From Parapristionchus giblindavisi (Eukaryota > Nematoda > Chromadorea > Rhabditida > Diplogasteridae): a stretch of 64,000 nucleotides of DNA. Location of the stretch: assembly GCA_943737045.1 (NCBI GenBank), contig CALSFV010000054.1, positions 186,001 through 250,000 of the forward strand. Direction: 5' to 3'. Position numbers and translations under genes: made by a program. Of this stretch, positions 22,801-43,869 are shown in pieces; within the stretch, counting starts at the first letter, position 1; each line of letters starts with the position of its first letter. The notes beneath the pieces are model-generated. The model searched no databases. It was not told the origin of the DNA and saw only the letters and a program-made list of their open reading frames with translations.

Positions 22801-23243
22801 GCGGATAGTGGCGTCGTCGGTGCACTTTGTGACTCCTGCGGTATGAATGAAAAACGCGCCGAACGAGCTGCAATCGTATTTTACAATAGATCAAAGAGGT
22901 TCATCAAAGTGCCCTTTGTAAGCCAAACAACATATTTACTTTTACTTTTTTCGATAATGCCAAAGGAAAACGTCGGCTGTTTTTTCTTCGAAAATAATAG
23001 TCATAAGGTCTTATGTTCTCTGTCCAACGATAAAGGATAAGATAAGGAGGCTAGAAAAACCATCTTGCTATGCTGTTTCATCTGATATTTACGTACTTGT
23101 AGAGTCCAAATCGATTTCACTCATCATATCCGAATCAATTCCACTGCCAGGATTGTGTCTAACATTGACGCCCAAGGTATTGACATTAGGTGGCCCCTGG
23201 CTGGCCACCTCCACCTCTCCCACCGCCGCCAATGGCGCCAGAT
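16896..23243 (-). CDS. dlk-1: DLK-1 / MAP3K12-13 mixed-lineage kinase
   Basis: A MAPKKK upstream of p38/JNK in axon injury and synapse signalling (family knowledge). About 33 exons and 1,030 codons. N-terminal region, then kinase: GSGSQGAVFLG loop (22204-22108), VAVKK, HRDLKSPN (21714-21618), CDFGTSH, WIAPEM, ending at 20790. A coiled-coil/leucine-zipper region follows (20686-19980; [18 protein letters not shown]). The tail is Ser-rich and ends with HSDGLSDQE (17167-17079), the activating hexapeptide known from nematode DLK-1, then a last exon with TGA at 16896. Exons, 5' to 3': 23243-23097?, 22835-22742, 22548-22389, 22291-22204, 22108-22058, 22015-21945, 21868-21774, 21714-21618, 21504-21430, 21377-21302, 21226-21123, 20946-20790, 20686-20584, 20525-20468, 20419-20332, 20128-19980, 19906-19822, 19775-19696, 19645-19527, 19480-19402, 19297-19264, 19125-19008, 18919-18853, 18737-18639, 18568-18466, 18387-18275, 18218-18119, 17873-17778, 17723-17650, 17600-17505, 17450-17392, 17167-17079, 16973-16896. 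The junction 23097/22835 is out of phase, so a small exon may be missing and the start codon is not fixed. Confidence 0.92.
18224..21935 (-). repeat. Shared sequence motif in five dlk-1 introns
   Basis: Variants of gatactcag, tcagctacgcagtcaa and gatgctcag occur in the introns at about 18224-18264, 18395-18450, 18569-18630, 21231-21290 and 21880-21935. In gene sense the motif reads ttgactgcgtagctga...ctgagtatcat and in several cases sits next to the 3' splice site. The 75-nt intron 21227-21301 consists almost wholly of it. It looks like related intron sequences copied within the gene. Confidence 0.6.
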
Positions 23244-24370
23244 CTGTAAGCGGAATGTGAGTTATGACCGGAACATTAAAATCAGGGGTAAAAAGTTAGC
23301 GGCACGCGTCATACGAATCAGTGATAGAATAGCGATGTGTTGAGTCATTGACAGATAAGAAGAAGAATCGAATTGTGCAGATAAGAGATGGATGAGAGTG
23401 CAGAGGAGTAAGACTATGAGGGAGCAGGAAAAGGGGACACGGAGGAAAAAACAAAAAAGTAAAGAAAAGAAATGAAAAATGGATGATAGAGTAAAAAGTA
23501 GTGAGTATCATGTTTTCGTCCTATATTTTTGACAAAGTATTATAAATAATAATATAGTGATGAGTTTATAAGTGACTGATATCAATGGAGAGAGGAAGAT
23601 GAGTTGGAAGGTGATTACAATCTATGATAGCACTTTGAGAGCGGTGAAAACATGAATGAAAACTGTGTAGTGTGTCCCACTCTCAGAAAATACTATGCAA
23701 ATAAACATAGAGTGTGTAAGGGGATGACCAAAAATTGGGAACCTATGGGATACTGTTGTATGGGAGTGTCTCTTCTTGGAGCCATATCCGTATCAAAAAA
23801 CGATAGTGAATCAGTCCCAATCACTATCACTTTCATCGTATTATCTGTCTAAAAGGTGTCATGGCGTGACGGGAGCGTCCACTGTTGACAAAAATTTTTT
23901 TTTTCGAAATTTTTTTAAAGTTGTGGAACGGAGTACATTCTTCCGACATTCTGTGGAACATTCTTCTGCCTTTTCTCTCTGCGGTTCGGTCGGTTGGACT
24001 ATTCTCTCTCCACTCTCGACTCATTCGCCTATTCCATCAAGAGAAGAGGACCAACAGTTGATTCCCCTCCTAGTAGACTTTGGAAAGTCAGGAGCGGTAT
24101 ATCCGTATTGTCAAGCAGGCCGATTGGACGAGCAACGTCAAGTTTTCGTGGGTTATTTGACTATCGTAATCAAGTTTCATATGCTGACGTTTTCTTGAAT
24201 GGAGATGAATTCTCTCAGAGACGAAAGGATAAATCTTGTGGATAAGAAGATTCCCCCTGTTTTGGCCCCCTCTGCATTTAATGTGCTGATAGGATAAATA
24301 TGTATGTATGGAACGGAGTACATCAGAATAAAAAAAAGTACATCATGCTTATTTAACATTCCATTGTGGT

Positions 24371-24374
<4 letters not shown>

Positions 24375-24402
<28 letters not shown>
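24375..24402. repeat. (CT)n microsatellite
   Basis: Fourteen uninterrupted CT units. Confidence 0.9.
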
Positions 24403-24406
<4 letters not shown>

Positions 24407-25810
24407 AATCTAAAGTCAACATAAGTTGGGGATAAATAGCATCGTCTACTTTCCTATATGTTATGATATATAGATGATGTGGATAAGTAGAGATAAGGAA
24501 AAATAGATCTTATAGCGATCTATTTCAGATTGATTGAGAGATAAAAGGTGATAGAGAGTGTTTGAATCTAGACGATGAAAATTGATGATAAATTATCTGT
24601 TGATTGTGAGTGAATGATCTGAAACATATCCAAAGAGTGCGAAACAACCATGACTGTGCTGTATTTTGTTCTTATTTTATGAAGAAGTTAGAGGTTTGAA
24701 TTGAAATATGAAAATGTGACTGAAATTATAAGTCTCTTCTTTTCCATTCACAAATGTTTCCTCCCTCGCTTCCTACACTATGAGACTTATGAAATCTCTA
24801 AAGACTTCACTCTTTCTAGTCTCATTCCTCTTCATCGCTCACTCTGTTTTCCATGTCTTTGGTTAATAATTACACTGTGTTTCGAGAAATTCCTTAGGCA
24901 TTCGCAATATTTCTCCGAGGTAGCCATTCATTCTCAAGAACGATTATCCTCATCCACCCTCGCATAATAATGGGTTAGAGGAACGATGAATGGATAAGGA
25001 AAGAATAAGGAAAAGAACAATTGAAAGCAAATCCAGAGCAGAATACGCTCACAGCGATTAGGATTGTCAAAGTGGAGTGTGGTCCTTTAAGGAACAGAAA
25101 CCAAAGACTAACTTCTCTGGTAGAGAATAAAGAGATACTGTGAGAAATGAAGACAAAGTTAACCATCCTTGGAGGAGTGCTTACCAGTTTGTAACAGTTT
25201 TAAAAAAAATATAAACATCGATATGATAGATTTATCTCCTAAGATCTTATAAGATGCAGATGATCATTAGGATATTGACAAACATCCACTTGATGATATA
25301 ATATTAATGTTATTGATAGATGTCAGAGATAAGAAAGAACAGATCTTGTAGAGAACCATTGCAGATTGATTGATAGATAAGAGATGAAAGAGTGTTTGAT
25401 TGTGAGAGAGAACAGACAGTCAGAGATTACGAGAGAGTATGGAACAATGAGAGAGTGTTTAGGTGAGGTAAATGATATGGACATCCCATGGAGAAAAAGA
25501 TGGCACCGAGACGGTTAGAGAGTCTAGGAGATGAGATGATGCAGAGAAAAAGAGGTTATGTGAGAGTATGGAGAGTACAGAGAAATAGAGATGTTTAGAG
25601 AGCATGGAAAAGCGAGTGCAGAGAAAAAAGATGTGGTGAGGGCGCACTGGGGATAGAGAGAGTGGGCGTAATTGATATCCAATGATAAGATGGAAGGAGA
25701 GTCTCATTTCGCAATAGGGCAGGTGGTGAAGTTATGTGAGTGATAGAGTAGGATAGGAGAAGTAGGAGAGAGAGTGTACTGAATGGAGAGGGAGGATATA
25801 GAACGAGATG

Positions 25811-25861
25811 GTGAGAGAGAGAGGGAGAGAGAGAGAGAGAGAGAGAGATAGAGAGAGAGAG
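25811..25861. repeat. (GA)n microsatellite
   Basis: GA repeats with single interruptions, inside a longer purine-rich stretch (25700-25880). Confidence 0.85.
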
Positions 25862-26599
25862 TATGTGTGGGATGAAGAGAGTCCAGAGAAGAAGAGGGAT
25901 TGTGGATTACTAGAGGCAGAAATCATGAGATGAGGAATAATAATTGGAATTGGGCAATCATCAAGAACATAAACAAGAAAAATGGATTTTAAATATGAAT
26001 AACAGTGAAGAGGGAGAAATTTCTTTTCTTAGTGTGCTGTGATAAGTCATACTTATCTTACAGTTAATTGTATATCAACCAACAACAAAGAACACATCGT
26101 TCTTTAGAGTATATTATTATTGAAAAGGTTGGCGATAGTAAAGATGTCTCTAGTTTGTAGTTGAATTTTTCGGTTTTATAATGCGGCGAGCAACTGGACA
26201 CTTGATCGACCACTGTTAAAAGTATCATAGAACGGAACGGATTGTTGTAAGAAAATAGATAAAAAAATGGACAATAAAAAGAGATTTGATAACGCTTGCA
26301 AGGAGTGGGCGACAATGAAGGAACAGACGAAGAAACCATAATATCTAGATAATAAAATTAAGCCAAACGAATTTAGACAGAGTTCGCATAACTTTAATAT
26401 CAGAATTCGATTTGCTTCAAAATCAATTAATTTTTTTCTTTTCTACTCAAAAGAATTTAAATAAAAGAATAAAAACATTAAACGACAGGATAAAAACAAG
26501 AAAACCACGTGTTGTTATGATTAAAAGAAGAAGTTGAAAGAAGGATTTCAGTGAGGGAAAGAACATGCGAGAGTCCGTGGAACAAACAAAAATCTTTTT

Positions 26600-26695
26600 T
26601 CTACCTCTCCATCTACCTCTCTCTCTACCTCTACCTCTCCCTTTGCCTCTTCTTTTGCCTCTCCATCTACCTCTCTGTTCTCCGCACTTACCTCT
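26600..26695. repeat. CCTCTACCT-type minisatellite
   Basis: Irregular tandem words ctacctct, cctctccat and tttgcctct. It is the same kind of repeat as the complement of 9900-10275. Confidence 0.7.
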
Positions 26696-27200
26696 ATACT
26701 TCAATCGCCTTTTCTTCATGTTCACTGTTGTAGTCAAATTGAGGTCACTCAATGCGATCGGATCATGTGATTCTTGTAAGATCAAGTGGTAGGGAAGATC
26801 TTTCTTTAATCTCTGATCTTTGATCTTTGATCGCCACAAGAGCTTTCGGTTGAATAAGAAGAGATTCAGAAAGTTGACTTTAAGATGAGTGGGTGGATGT
26901 TGGCAAGAAGTTCAGTCAAGCGAAATTGGGATTGGTTTGGTTGAGTTGTTGGAGGAAACGGGGGGAGAGTAGAGGATAAACTTTGTCGTCTCTGCATATA
27001 ACATATTATTTCTGTGTCCATGGAAGACTGAGAGATCGAGAATCACCTTCATTTTAGTAAAGGGAATTGGTAAAGGACTTGAAGAGACTGTGTGCGCCAA
27101 AAAGAGAAGAGAATAAGGGGAAGTCATTCTTTATGCAAGCTTGACTACTCGTTAGCAACACAGACTGTGGACAGTATGCGTTGGGAGGGGAAGAGGCAGA

Positions 27201-27202
<2 letters not shown>

Positions 27203-27259
<57 letters not shown>
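27203..27259. repeat. (GA)n microsatellite
   Basis: About 28 GA units. It also underlies the R/E repeats seen in any translation here. Confidence 0.9.
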
Positions 27260-27262
<3 letters not shown>

Positions 27263-28649
27263 GAGGAAGGATGGAAACAAATATATATAAAGGTTTCAAA
27301 GAATCACAAGGAAATGTTCAAAGATCGAGTGACCTTCAAGATACATATCCCCTCTGACAGAAGTTATCGTAAGAGAAAGAGAAACATTCTGTCAATCTTA
27401 TTTCCCTAGAAGGTCTTCTTCAACAGGAAGAGATTACAGTAGTAATTTATCGGCTGTTCAAATGTTTCGAAAAGAAAAAAAAGAGAAAGTATTATCCTCG
27501 ATTTAAATACTCTCTCGCATCTTTTCTTTTCTTTTCTCAACTTTTCAACACCGCACATAAAAGTACAGGGCCATAACTATTGTTCATGTTCATGATCAAT
27601 TGCTGATATTTTTAAGTGTTTGTAATGCATTCCCAAGCAATCAATAACTGAAGATGAAATATAAAAATCAATACTACTGAATGAATTATCCCCAGTTCGA
27701 GAAATGGGCGATTTGAGGAAGGGAGAATAGAGAGAACATAATCGTTTTATCGACGATTATAATGGACCCCATTGATATTTTTGTAGATCCGATAAATAGA
27801 GAAAGTCAGAAAAACGAGAGTGAATGAAACGGAACGGACAATTATGAGATCAAGACAAATGTTCAGGAAAATAAATATACATATAATATAATAAAATTTT
27901 AATGTGATGCTTCAAGAATCTGTCCAATCTTTGTTAGAAATTCACTAATAACTATGGAGCATACACAAATTTTCGACCATTTCTAATTGGAAATTGTGTG
28001 TGAATGAAGTGATTCCTGAAAATTGTCGAACTATCTCGCACCCTAATAGATACATGAAACAATATGGAATAAAAACAGCTGCAACATTCAATATGGATGG
28101 AATTAATAGTTTGTAATGTACTATTGTATCTCTGGTCGTTGACATAAACGTGGACAAGGGGTGAATCAATCGATAAAACATGAATTACTGTATGGAGTAT
28201 GATTGAAGCGATCAATAAACGGGGTTAGAGAGGCCGTGGCTTGAACGCCCTCCATGGACAACCAAATGCCTCCATGATTGTTCATCTGTCGTTGAGGTTA
28301 GAGACTACATGAATGTGAGAGAGCAGGCGGTCAGAGAGACGAGAGACCACAGAGAAGTGAGAGAGTGGTCAGAGAAGCAGAGGAACAGTGCATGACGTCA
28401 AAGATCGCTACCTTGTACGAGCGAGATGTGATAAACACCATATTTTTTTGATTTGCAGGCTATGAAGAGATTTTGATGCAAGAACGAAAATGTGCTAAAC
28501 ACAGTAAGTTTTCGATCGAATATGGTTAAGATTCAGTAGGAGACCTTGAATTAGCCGCTAAGGGACACGGGAGAGTAGAGAAAGGAGTCCGGGAGAGTAG
28601 AGAAAGGGGAGAAAAGAAGAACACGTAGAGGGAACTGGTTATCCTGCTC

Positions 28650-28687
28650 TTCTCTCCCTCTCCCTCTCCCTCTCCCTCTCTCTCTAC
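28650..28687. repeat. (CTCTCC)n microsatellite
   Basis: Five tandem ctctcc/ctccct units followed by CT repeats. Confidence 0.85.
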
Positions 28688-29697
28688 CTTTCATCCCATC
28701 ATATTGCATGACTCAGCACGAACGATTTGGTATAGTGAAACGTTTTAAAAAGTAGACAAACAACGGAATATGAGAAGAGAAACATATAGCAATAAAAAGA
28801 TAATGATGATTATTGTTAAATGATAATGTTATTATACTGTATTATGTATATTGGCCATGTATAAATTGCATCAGAAACATGGAGGGGAATAAAGTTAGTA
28901 TTACGATTTGTGTTTATTATGAATATTGGATAGAATTATATAGGAATTGTAAAATTTGGCCACTGCTACGGAACGTGGATGAGTATTGGAATGGGGATAG
29001 ATATAAAATGAAAGAATGGGGCATTTCTGCTTTCATTATAAGCTCTATTAAATGATCTATTAGATTATAAGGTAGTAATGAAGTGTTCCATGACCATCAA
29101 AATAAAAACTCAATAGTGTTCATTATACAAAATGAATCAATAGTTGAACATTATTGTGGCTCCGATATGTGGAATGTATTGAAGAAATTGACATATACTT
29201 AAAGGGAAGCGGCGATATGAGCCAAAGGTATTGTCCACACTTTGACATTGTTCACACTAAGAAAGAAGATGACAGAATGAAAATATGGAATCAGGATGGA
29301 GGGGAAGGAAGAGACAGGCGCCAAGATTGATTTTGCCCCATTCTTGCTAATGAAAAGGGTGTATGGGTGTCAGTGAAAGGCAATGAAATAGATGGAGAAC
29401 GAGGAAGAGTAATGGATGCAAAGAGAGGATTTATTAGGTTTAGTAGGATGTTGGGATGAATGGTGTCCATCCCCACGCAGTCATGTATACGATATCTGTT
29501 CCTTTGCTCATAGAAGCTGCTGTATCTCATTGATTATTGATTGATGTCAAAAAAGTTCTAAAAACAATAAGAAGCAACAGAAGAAGATGTGCATTGTCTG
29601 GCAAAAAAAGTTGAAGACGCGTGGGATGTTAGTAAAAGAGACGAGAAAGATCACAGACAAGTAGACATGATTAGAGTGCATCGAGAGTATTGATTGT

Positions 29698-29701
<4 letters not shown>

Positions 29702-29743
<42 letters not shown>
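29702..29743. repeat. (CT)n microsatellite
   Basis: About 21 uninterrupted CT units. Confidence 0.9.
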
Positions 29744-29746
<3 letters not shown>

Positions 29747-30121
29747 TCTCTTACTATTAACTCTTATCTATTTATTTTTGTACGAGGGTAACCAAAATGC
29801 CATATTTGCCCGTTCTCGAGAAAAGGTCAATTGCAGAGAAATATAAAATCAGTAAGTACAGAGTGAAATAATCAAAGAACAATAGACCATCGGGCACACA
29901 TCAAACATTGAGGAGAAAAGCTAGATTATTGTAAATCAATTTGATTTAAATTGATATAGAACTAGAGTTTTTATGTAATCTCTGAAAATTCAATCAAATC
30001 CAAAAACGCAATAGATAAAGCATGAAAATGATCGAAAGTTCAAGAGAGGAAAGTCAATTGAATAGTTCAAAAGCTATAATGGCAAAGAGAGGAAGGGAGA
30101 ACAAATAGTGAAAGGGTGGGG

Positions 30122-30160
30122 GCAGAGGGAGAGGGAGAGGGAGAGGGAGAGGGAGAGGGA
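30122..30160. repeat. (GGGAGA)n microsatellite
   Basis: Six tandem gggaga units, about 190 bases from the second hammerhead-like RNA. Confidence 0.85.
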
Positions 30161-30349
30161 AGCTATGAGTAAAAAAAAGTTGGGATGATGTAGGAAGAGC
30201 CTAGTGTATTTTTGAGGAATGTAATATTGATTGGAAATAAGGAAAAAATAAATATTAAATTAATATTATTAATAGATGTACAAGAATAAGTATGCATGCA
30301 CTTTAAATATAAATTTTTTTTAATTAAATAAGTTAACTAGCAATGTGCC

Positions 30350-30420
30350 TTATGGTGTTTCGGCCGCTACGTCTAGACACCATAAAGCGTTGCCTGGTCT
30401 CGCGGCCATCTTCAGTAGAC
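30350..30420 (-). ncRNA. Hammerhead-like RNA in permuted (A-C-B) strand order, copy 2
   Basis: Minus strand. The boxes are CTGAAGA (30415-30409), GAA plus A15.1 (30361-30358) and GTC (30378-30376). Helix I is GTCTA (30420-30416) with TAGAC (30375-30371). Helix II is GGCCGC (30407-30402) with GCGGCC (30367-30362), with the same extra U at 30408. Helix III is TTATGGTGT (30385-30377) with ACACCATAA (30358-30350). The strand order and the 3-nt linker between helix I and helix II match copy 1, while helix I and III sequences differ with pairing kept. Predicted cleavage is after C30376. An outer pair of arms, CCTGGT (30429-30424) with ACCAGG (30398-30393), encloses the first box. No retroelement coding sequence is seen beside this copy; it may be a solitary element end in microsatellite-rich DNA. 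Confidence 0.66.
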
Positions 30421-30952
30421 AGCACCAGGTCTTTCTAGAACCTTTATAAAACTAGATTTTAATATGAAAGTGTAAAATTGTTTTAATTCTACAACTAAAC
30501 TATTAAACAACATGTAAAGCGAACTAAAAAGAAAAGAAAGATTCCATAGAGTGAGAGAAGTGTGAGAGAGTAGGGAAAAGTGAGAGAGCGCAGACATTCC
30601 ATGTTGGCACTGTGACCAAGGCGACTGAAGATGAAGTCGATCTTTTGAGGGAGAGAGGAGGGGAGAGGAAGAGGGGATGAGAGGGAGGATGCGTCGAAAT
30701 TATTTCAAGACTCAGAAATTTATGACAAATATAATTGGAAGTTGCTATTTTGGATAGCATTTGGCATTTAGTTGGTTAGTTCTTACAGATAACGGGTGAT
30801 AAATATCTTCGCCACTACATGTTTTATGTCCGCTAAAGGAATTAAAGAGGGGAATTATATGTGGAATACACATGTGGTCTTGATCTATATAGAATGATAT
30901 ATATAGGAGGCGTATACAGCTGCTGGTTGGTGGCAACGTCGAGCACCATTCT

Positions 30953-31040
30953 GACTCTCTGAGTAGCCAGAGCGCACTCTCTGAGCAAGCTCCACTCTGA
31001 CTGAGTAGCCAGAGTAGACTCTCTGAGCAAGCTCCACTCT
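30953..31040 (+). repeat. Tandem repeat of about 57 bases
   Basis: The block ctgagtagccagag...actctctgagcaagctccactctga is present about one and a half times, in direct orientation, between the microsatellite region and the repeat fragment at 31150. Confidence 0.6.
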
Positions 31041-31149
31041 GATTTTTTTAGTTTGGGTGCACCTTCAAGAGTTTAATCGAAGTAAAAAGGAGTGGATAGC
31101 GTATCTTGTAGGTGGACGTTTCATCAAAAGTATGGTTACATTCACAGCG

Positions 31150-31275
31150 TTCTCATGACTTTCAAAGCAAGAACGACCGCTCAACATACAAACTCTCTCG
31201 AATACAATGGTCTCTCCTTTGTCTTGCTTTGGAAGAAAAATGGCTTGGACCAGAATACTGTGCATTATGGTCACA
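31150..31275 (+). repeat. Dispersed repeat fragment shared with 6391-6540
   Basis: It carries gaacgaccgctcaacata and aaaatggcttggaccagaa in the order seen at 6400-6500. Similarity ends abruptly on both sides, so this is a copy of an unrecognised repeat. Confidence 0.5.
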
Positions 31276-31529
31276 TGTACGAATAAAATATAGAAAACAA
31301 TATGACAGAAATATGAGGTATGTAAAAGTGGAGGTTCAAAGTGAAGTGCAATAGTCCTTGTTTTTGTTTCGATTAGAAACAATTGAAGCGAATATAAATA
31401 AGCCCTCCATGTGGATTAGAAAAGAGAGTTTTTGGAGTGAAACACGAGTGAAATACATATGTAATGAGTTAGAGAGAGACTGGAGGGGATTGACTCAAGC
31501 AACATTGCAAAGAGAAGTTATATGCATGT

Positions 31530-31735
31530 CTATCTATTACTCTCTCCCTCTTCCTCTTCCTCTCTCTCTCTCCTTCTCTACTCCAGCTTCTTCTGCTATC
31601 TCTCTACATGCTTCAAATCGATGTTCTGTCGCCCAGTTTCTCCCTCTCCTTCTCTCTCTCCCCTTCTCCCTCTCTTCCTCTCCTTCTCCCTCTTCCTCTT
31701 CCTTTAACTCTCCCTCTCCTTCTCCCTCTCCCTCT
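31530..31735. repeat. Polypyrimidine low-complexity tract
   Basis: Irregular ctccct, cttcctct and tctctc words; the plus strand is almost pure pyrimidine. Open frames are Ser/Pro/Leu repeats and not genes. Confidence 0.75.
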
Positions 31736-31926
31736 CCAGACCCTCAGGCCAGCTTCTATTTACGATGACCGCCAAATGGGACTGAATTAAGTTAAGATGA
31801 TGTCATAGATAGTGATACTGGACAGTGAAGGGACTGATGACGTCACATGTTTTCAAACCTTCTTGTTTTTACAGAGATTTTGTGAGAGTGATTAGATTGC
31901 AGGTGGGATAGTGCAGAATAGAGTTG

Positions 31927-32166
31927 GCTATTCGGGAGCGATTGCGGGCCCGCAATGGCATTACAATGGTATGCATCGCAACGACTCTTTATTCCTACCC
32001 TTCTCTTTTTTGTGATCGGTCGTTATTCTCTATTCTCTTCACTTTCCTTCGTTCTCTCCTTTGCTTCCCCAAGTTAAGAGAACAGAGAAAAACAACCGAT
32101 CACCAAAATAGGCCTGGTAGGAATAAAGAAATCGTTGCGGGCCCGCAATCGCTCCCGAATAGCCCC
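31927..32166. mobile_element. Palindromic MITE with TIR ctattcgggagcgattgcgg
   Basis: The left end ctattcgggagcgattgcgg and the right end, its complement ending in cccgaatag, are exact over at least 20 bases. Complementarity continues inward with interruptions (gtcgttgcgatgc / cgttgcgggc; tattcctacc / ggtaggaata). The interior is unrelated pyrimidine-rich DNA. The flanks read ttgg and cccc, with no clear target duplication. Confidence 0.65.
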
Positions 32167-32824
32167 AACCCTAGTGCAGAAGGGGCTTATTGTTAGAAAA
32201 ATCTTACCCGAGCTAATTTTACCGTCCGCTATGGCGACACTCTCTCGTAGACAACGATAGAGGATTGGAATATCTTATTGTTACAGTTTAAAATTAGCTC
32301 GGGGAGTGATTTAAATCCTTATGAAAATTGCAACATCTGCACTTTCATTATCTCCAGGAAGAAAATCATGGAACATTTTGAAGATCTGTCTGAAACCTTT
32401 TTTCATAGAAATTTAATTTATTGTAGATCCAACAACACCTGCAATTAAATATTTTTATCAAATGAGACAATAGCATTGCACTTGCATTTCTTGCATACAT
32501 GGAGTTTTAGGATAGTAGCTTCTGGCCTAGCAGCAGTGAATTTGTATCTTTTAAATCGACCGCAGTACAGATCTACCGTAATTTATTACAATATGACGAC
32601 ATACAGTACTACTTTAGGTATCCGAAAACAGTTGCAATGAAATTTTGTTATGTAAATTATGATTTGACTATATATTTCGCAAGTTATGATTTGGGTCTCG
32701 GGAATTGGACTAAAAATAGAATTGAGTTGTTATGAGGAAAGTGGGTTTCGAGTCAAGACTTGGATCCATTCATGGCTGGAAAGAGGTCTTGAGGGAAATC
32801 TATAGGGAATGAGTTGAAAGTGTC

Positions 32825-33230
32825 ATCTCTCTCTCCATCTTTCTCCCTCTCCCTCTCTCCCTCTACCTCTCTCTCTCCTCCTCTCTCCTTCTCCTTCTCT
32901 CAACCTCTCCCTCTTCCTACCTCTCTGTCTATAGAATGGAGACACACGCAGTATTGGATGAGTCATAGAAAGGAATGAAGAGATGTTGATGGCCACGGAA
33001 TATAATAGAGAGAGGGAGAGGGAGAGGAGAGCGAAAGGGAGAGGGAGAGAGAGGAAGAGGTAGAGGAGAAAGAGGGAATGTGAGAGGAAGAGGGGAGAGG
33101 GAGGGAGAAGTATAGAGAGATGAGGTACAGGAGAGGGAGAAGGAGAAGTAGAGGAGGAAGAGAAAGGTAGAGAGAAAGAGGGATACTTACAGGAAGAAGG
33201 AGAGGTAGAGGCATGTGAGATAGATGAAAA
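32825..33230. repeat. Polypyrimidine tract followed by polypurine tract
   Basis: Plus-strand pyrimidine words (32825-32930; tctccctctctccctc) are followed by purine words (33005-33205; gagggagagggagagg), which could pair into a long imperfect hairpin or form triplex-prone DNA. No gene. Confidence 0.7.
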
Positions 33231-33836
33231 GATGCAAAATGAAATGAATGACGTAGAGAGAGTCAAAATGAAGGAAGATAAGAGGAGCAATGAGGACGAA
33301 AATAGCCTAAGGCAGGAATATTATTAGGATGTTTGCGTCATGAAGTAATGAAGTACGGTTGCATACGGGAAATACAATTAAGAGTGAGAGGGTACGATAG
33401 TTATGACTGAAAATGGTTGTTTAATGAAATCTTAAAATAGTAAATAGAAAAAATATATATTATCTAAATAGCTTAAACAATGTTAGGAAGGATACATAGA
33501 GAGAATAAATCATTTATTGTAAATGAAAAAAAATCTTGTTGTCCCACTCGACGCTCCAATGAAGTGTGCACGCGACGCGACCGCACCACGCATTAGTCGC
33601 CTTGGCAACTAGCCAAATTTGGATTTGGAAGTTTCCTCACTTTTTGTTTGTTCATAGCCACGTTTTCACCTGTTATCAATGCTATCATCTATTTCATATG
33701 CATATGATCCATTGAAATGTAAGATTTGTAATGAAAACCGTTGTTTAGGTCGCGGACGACTCTCTCGAATAGGGAGAAGACGGTTCGTGCTCGAGGTAGT
33801 CGGAGTTGAGCGGAAAGTGATCATCTACTAGTAAAG

Positions 33837-43869
<10,033 letters not shown>

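Larger units (their letters stand above)
23244..33836. other. Intergenic region between dlk-1 and AP-1 gamma
   Basis: These ten kilobases have no convincing gene. Most open frames here are Ser/Leu/Pro or Arg/Glu repeats produced by GA/CT tracts. Recognisable contents are listed separately: microsatellites, the second hammerhead-like RNA, a 57-base tandem repeat, a dispersed repeat fragment and a palindromic MITE. About 23250-23350 could hold the first exon of dlk-1 (an ATG at about 23346 on the minus strand followed by a GT donor), but this is unproven. Around 33540-33836 lies the AP-1 gamma promoter and 5' leader, with a possible acceptor gtttag near 33748. Confidence 0.5.

Noticed and set aside
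26551..26792. Open frames on both strands around the CCTCTACCT repeat
   Set aside because: Low-complexity translation; no domain.
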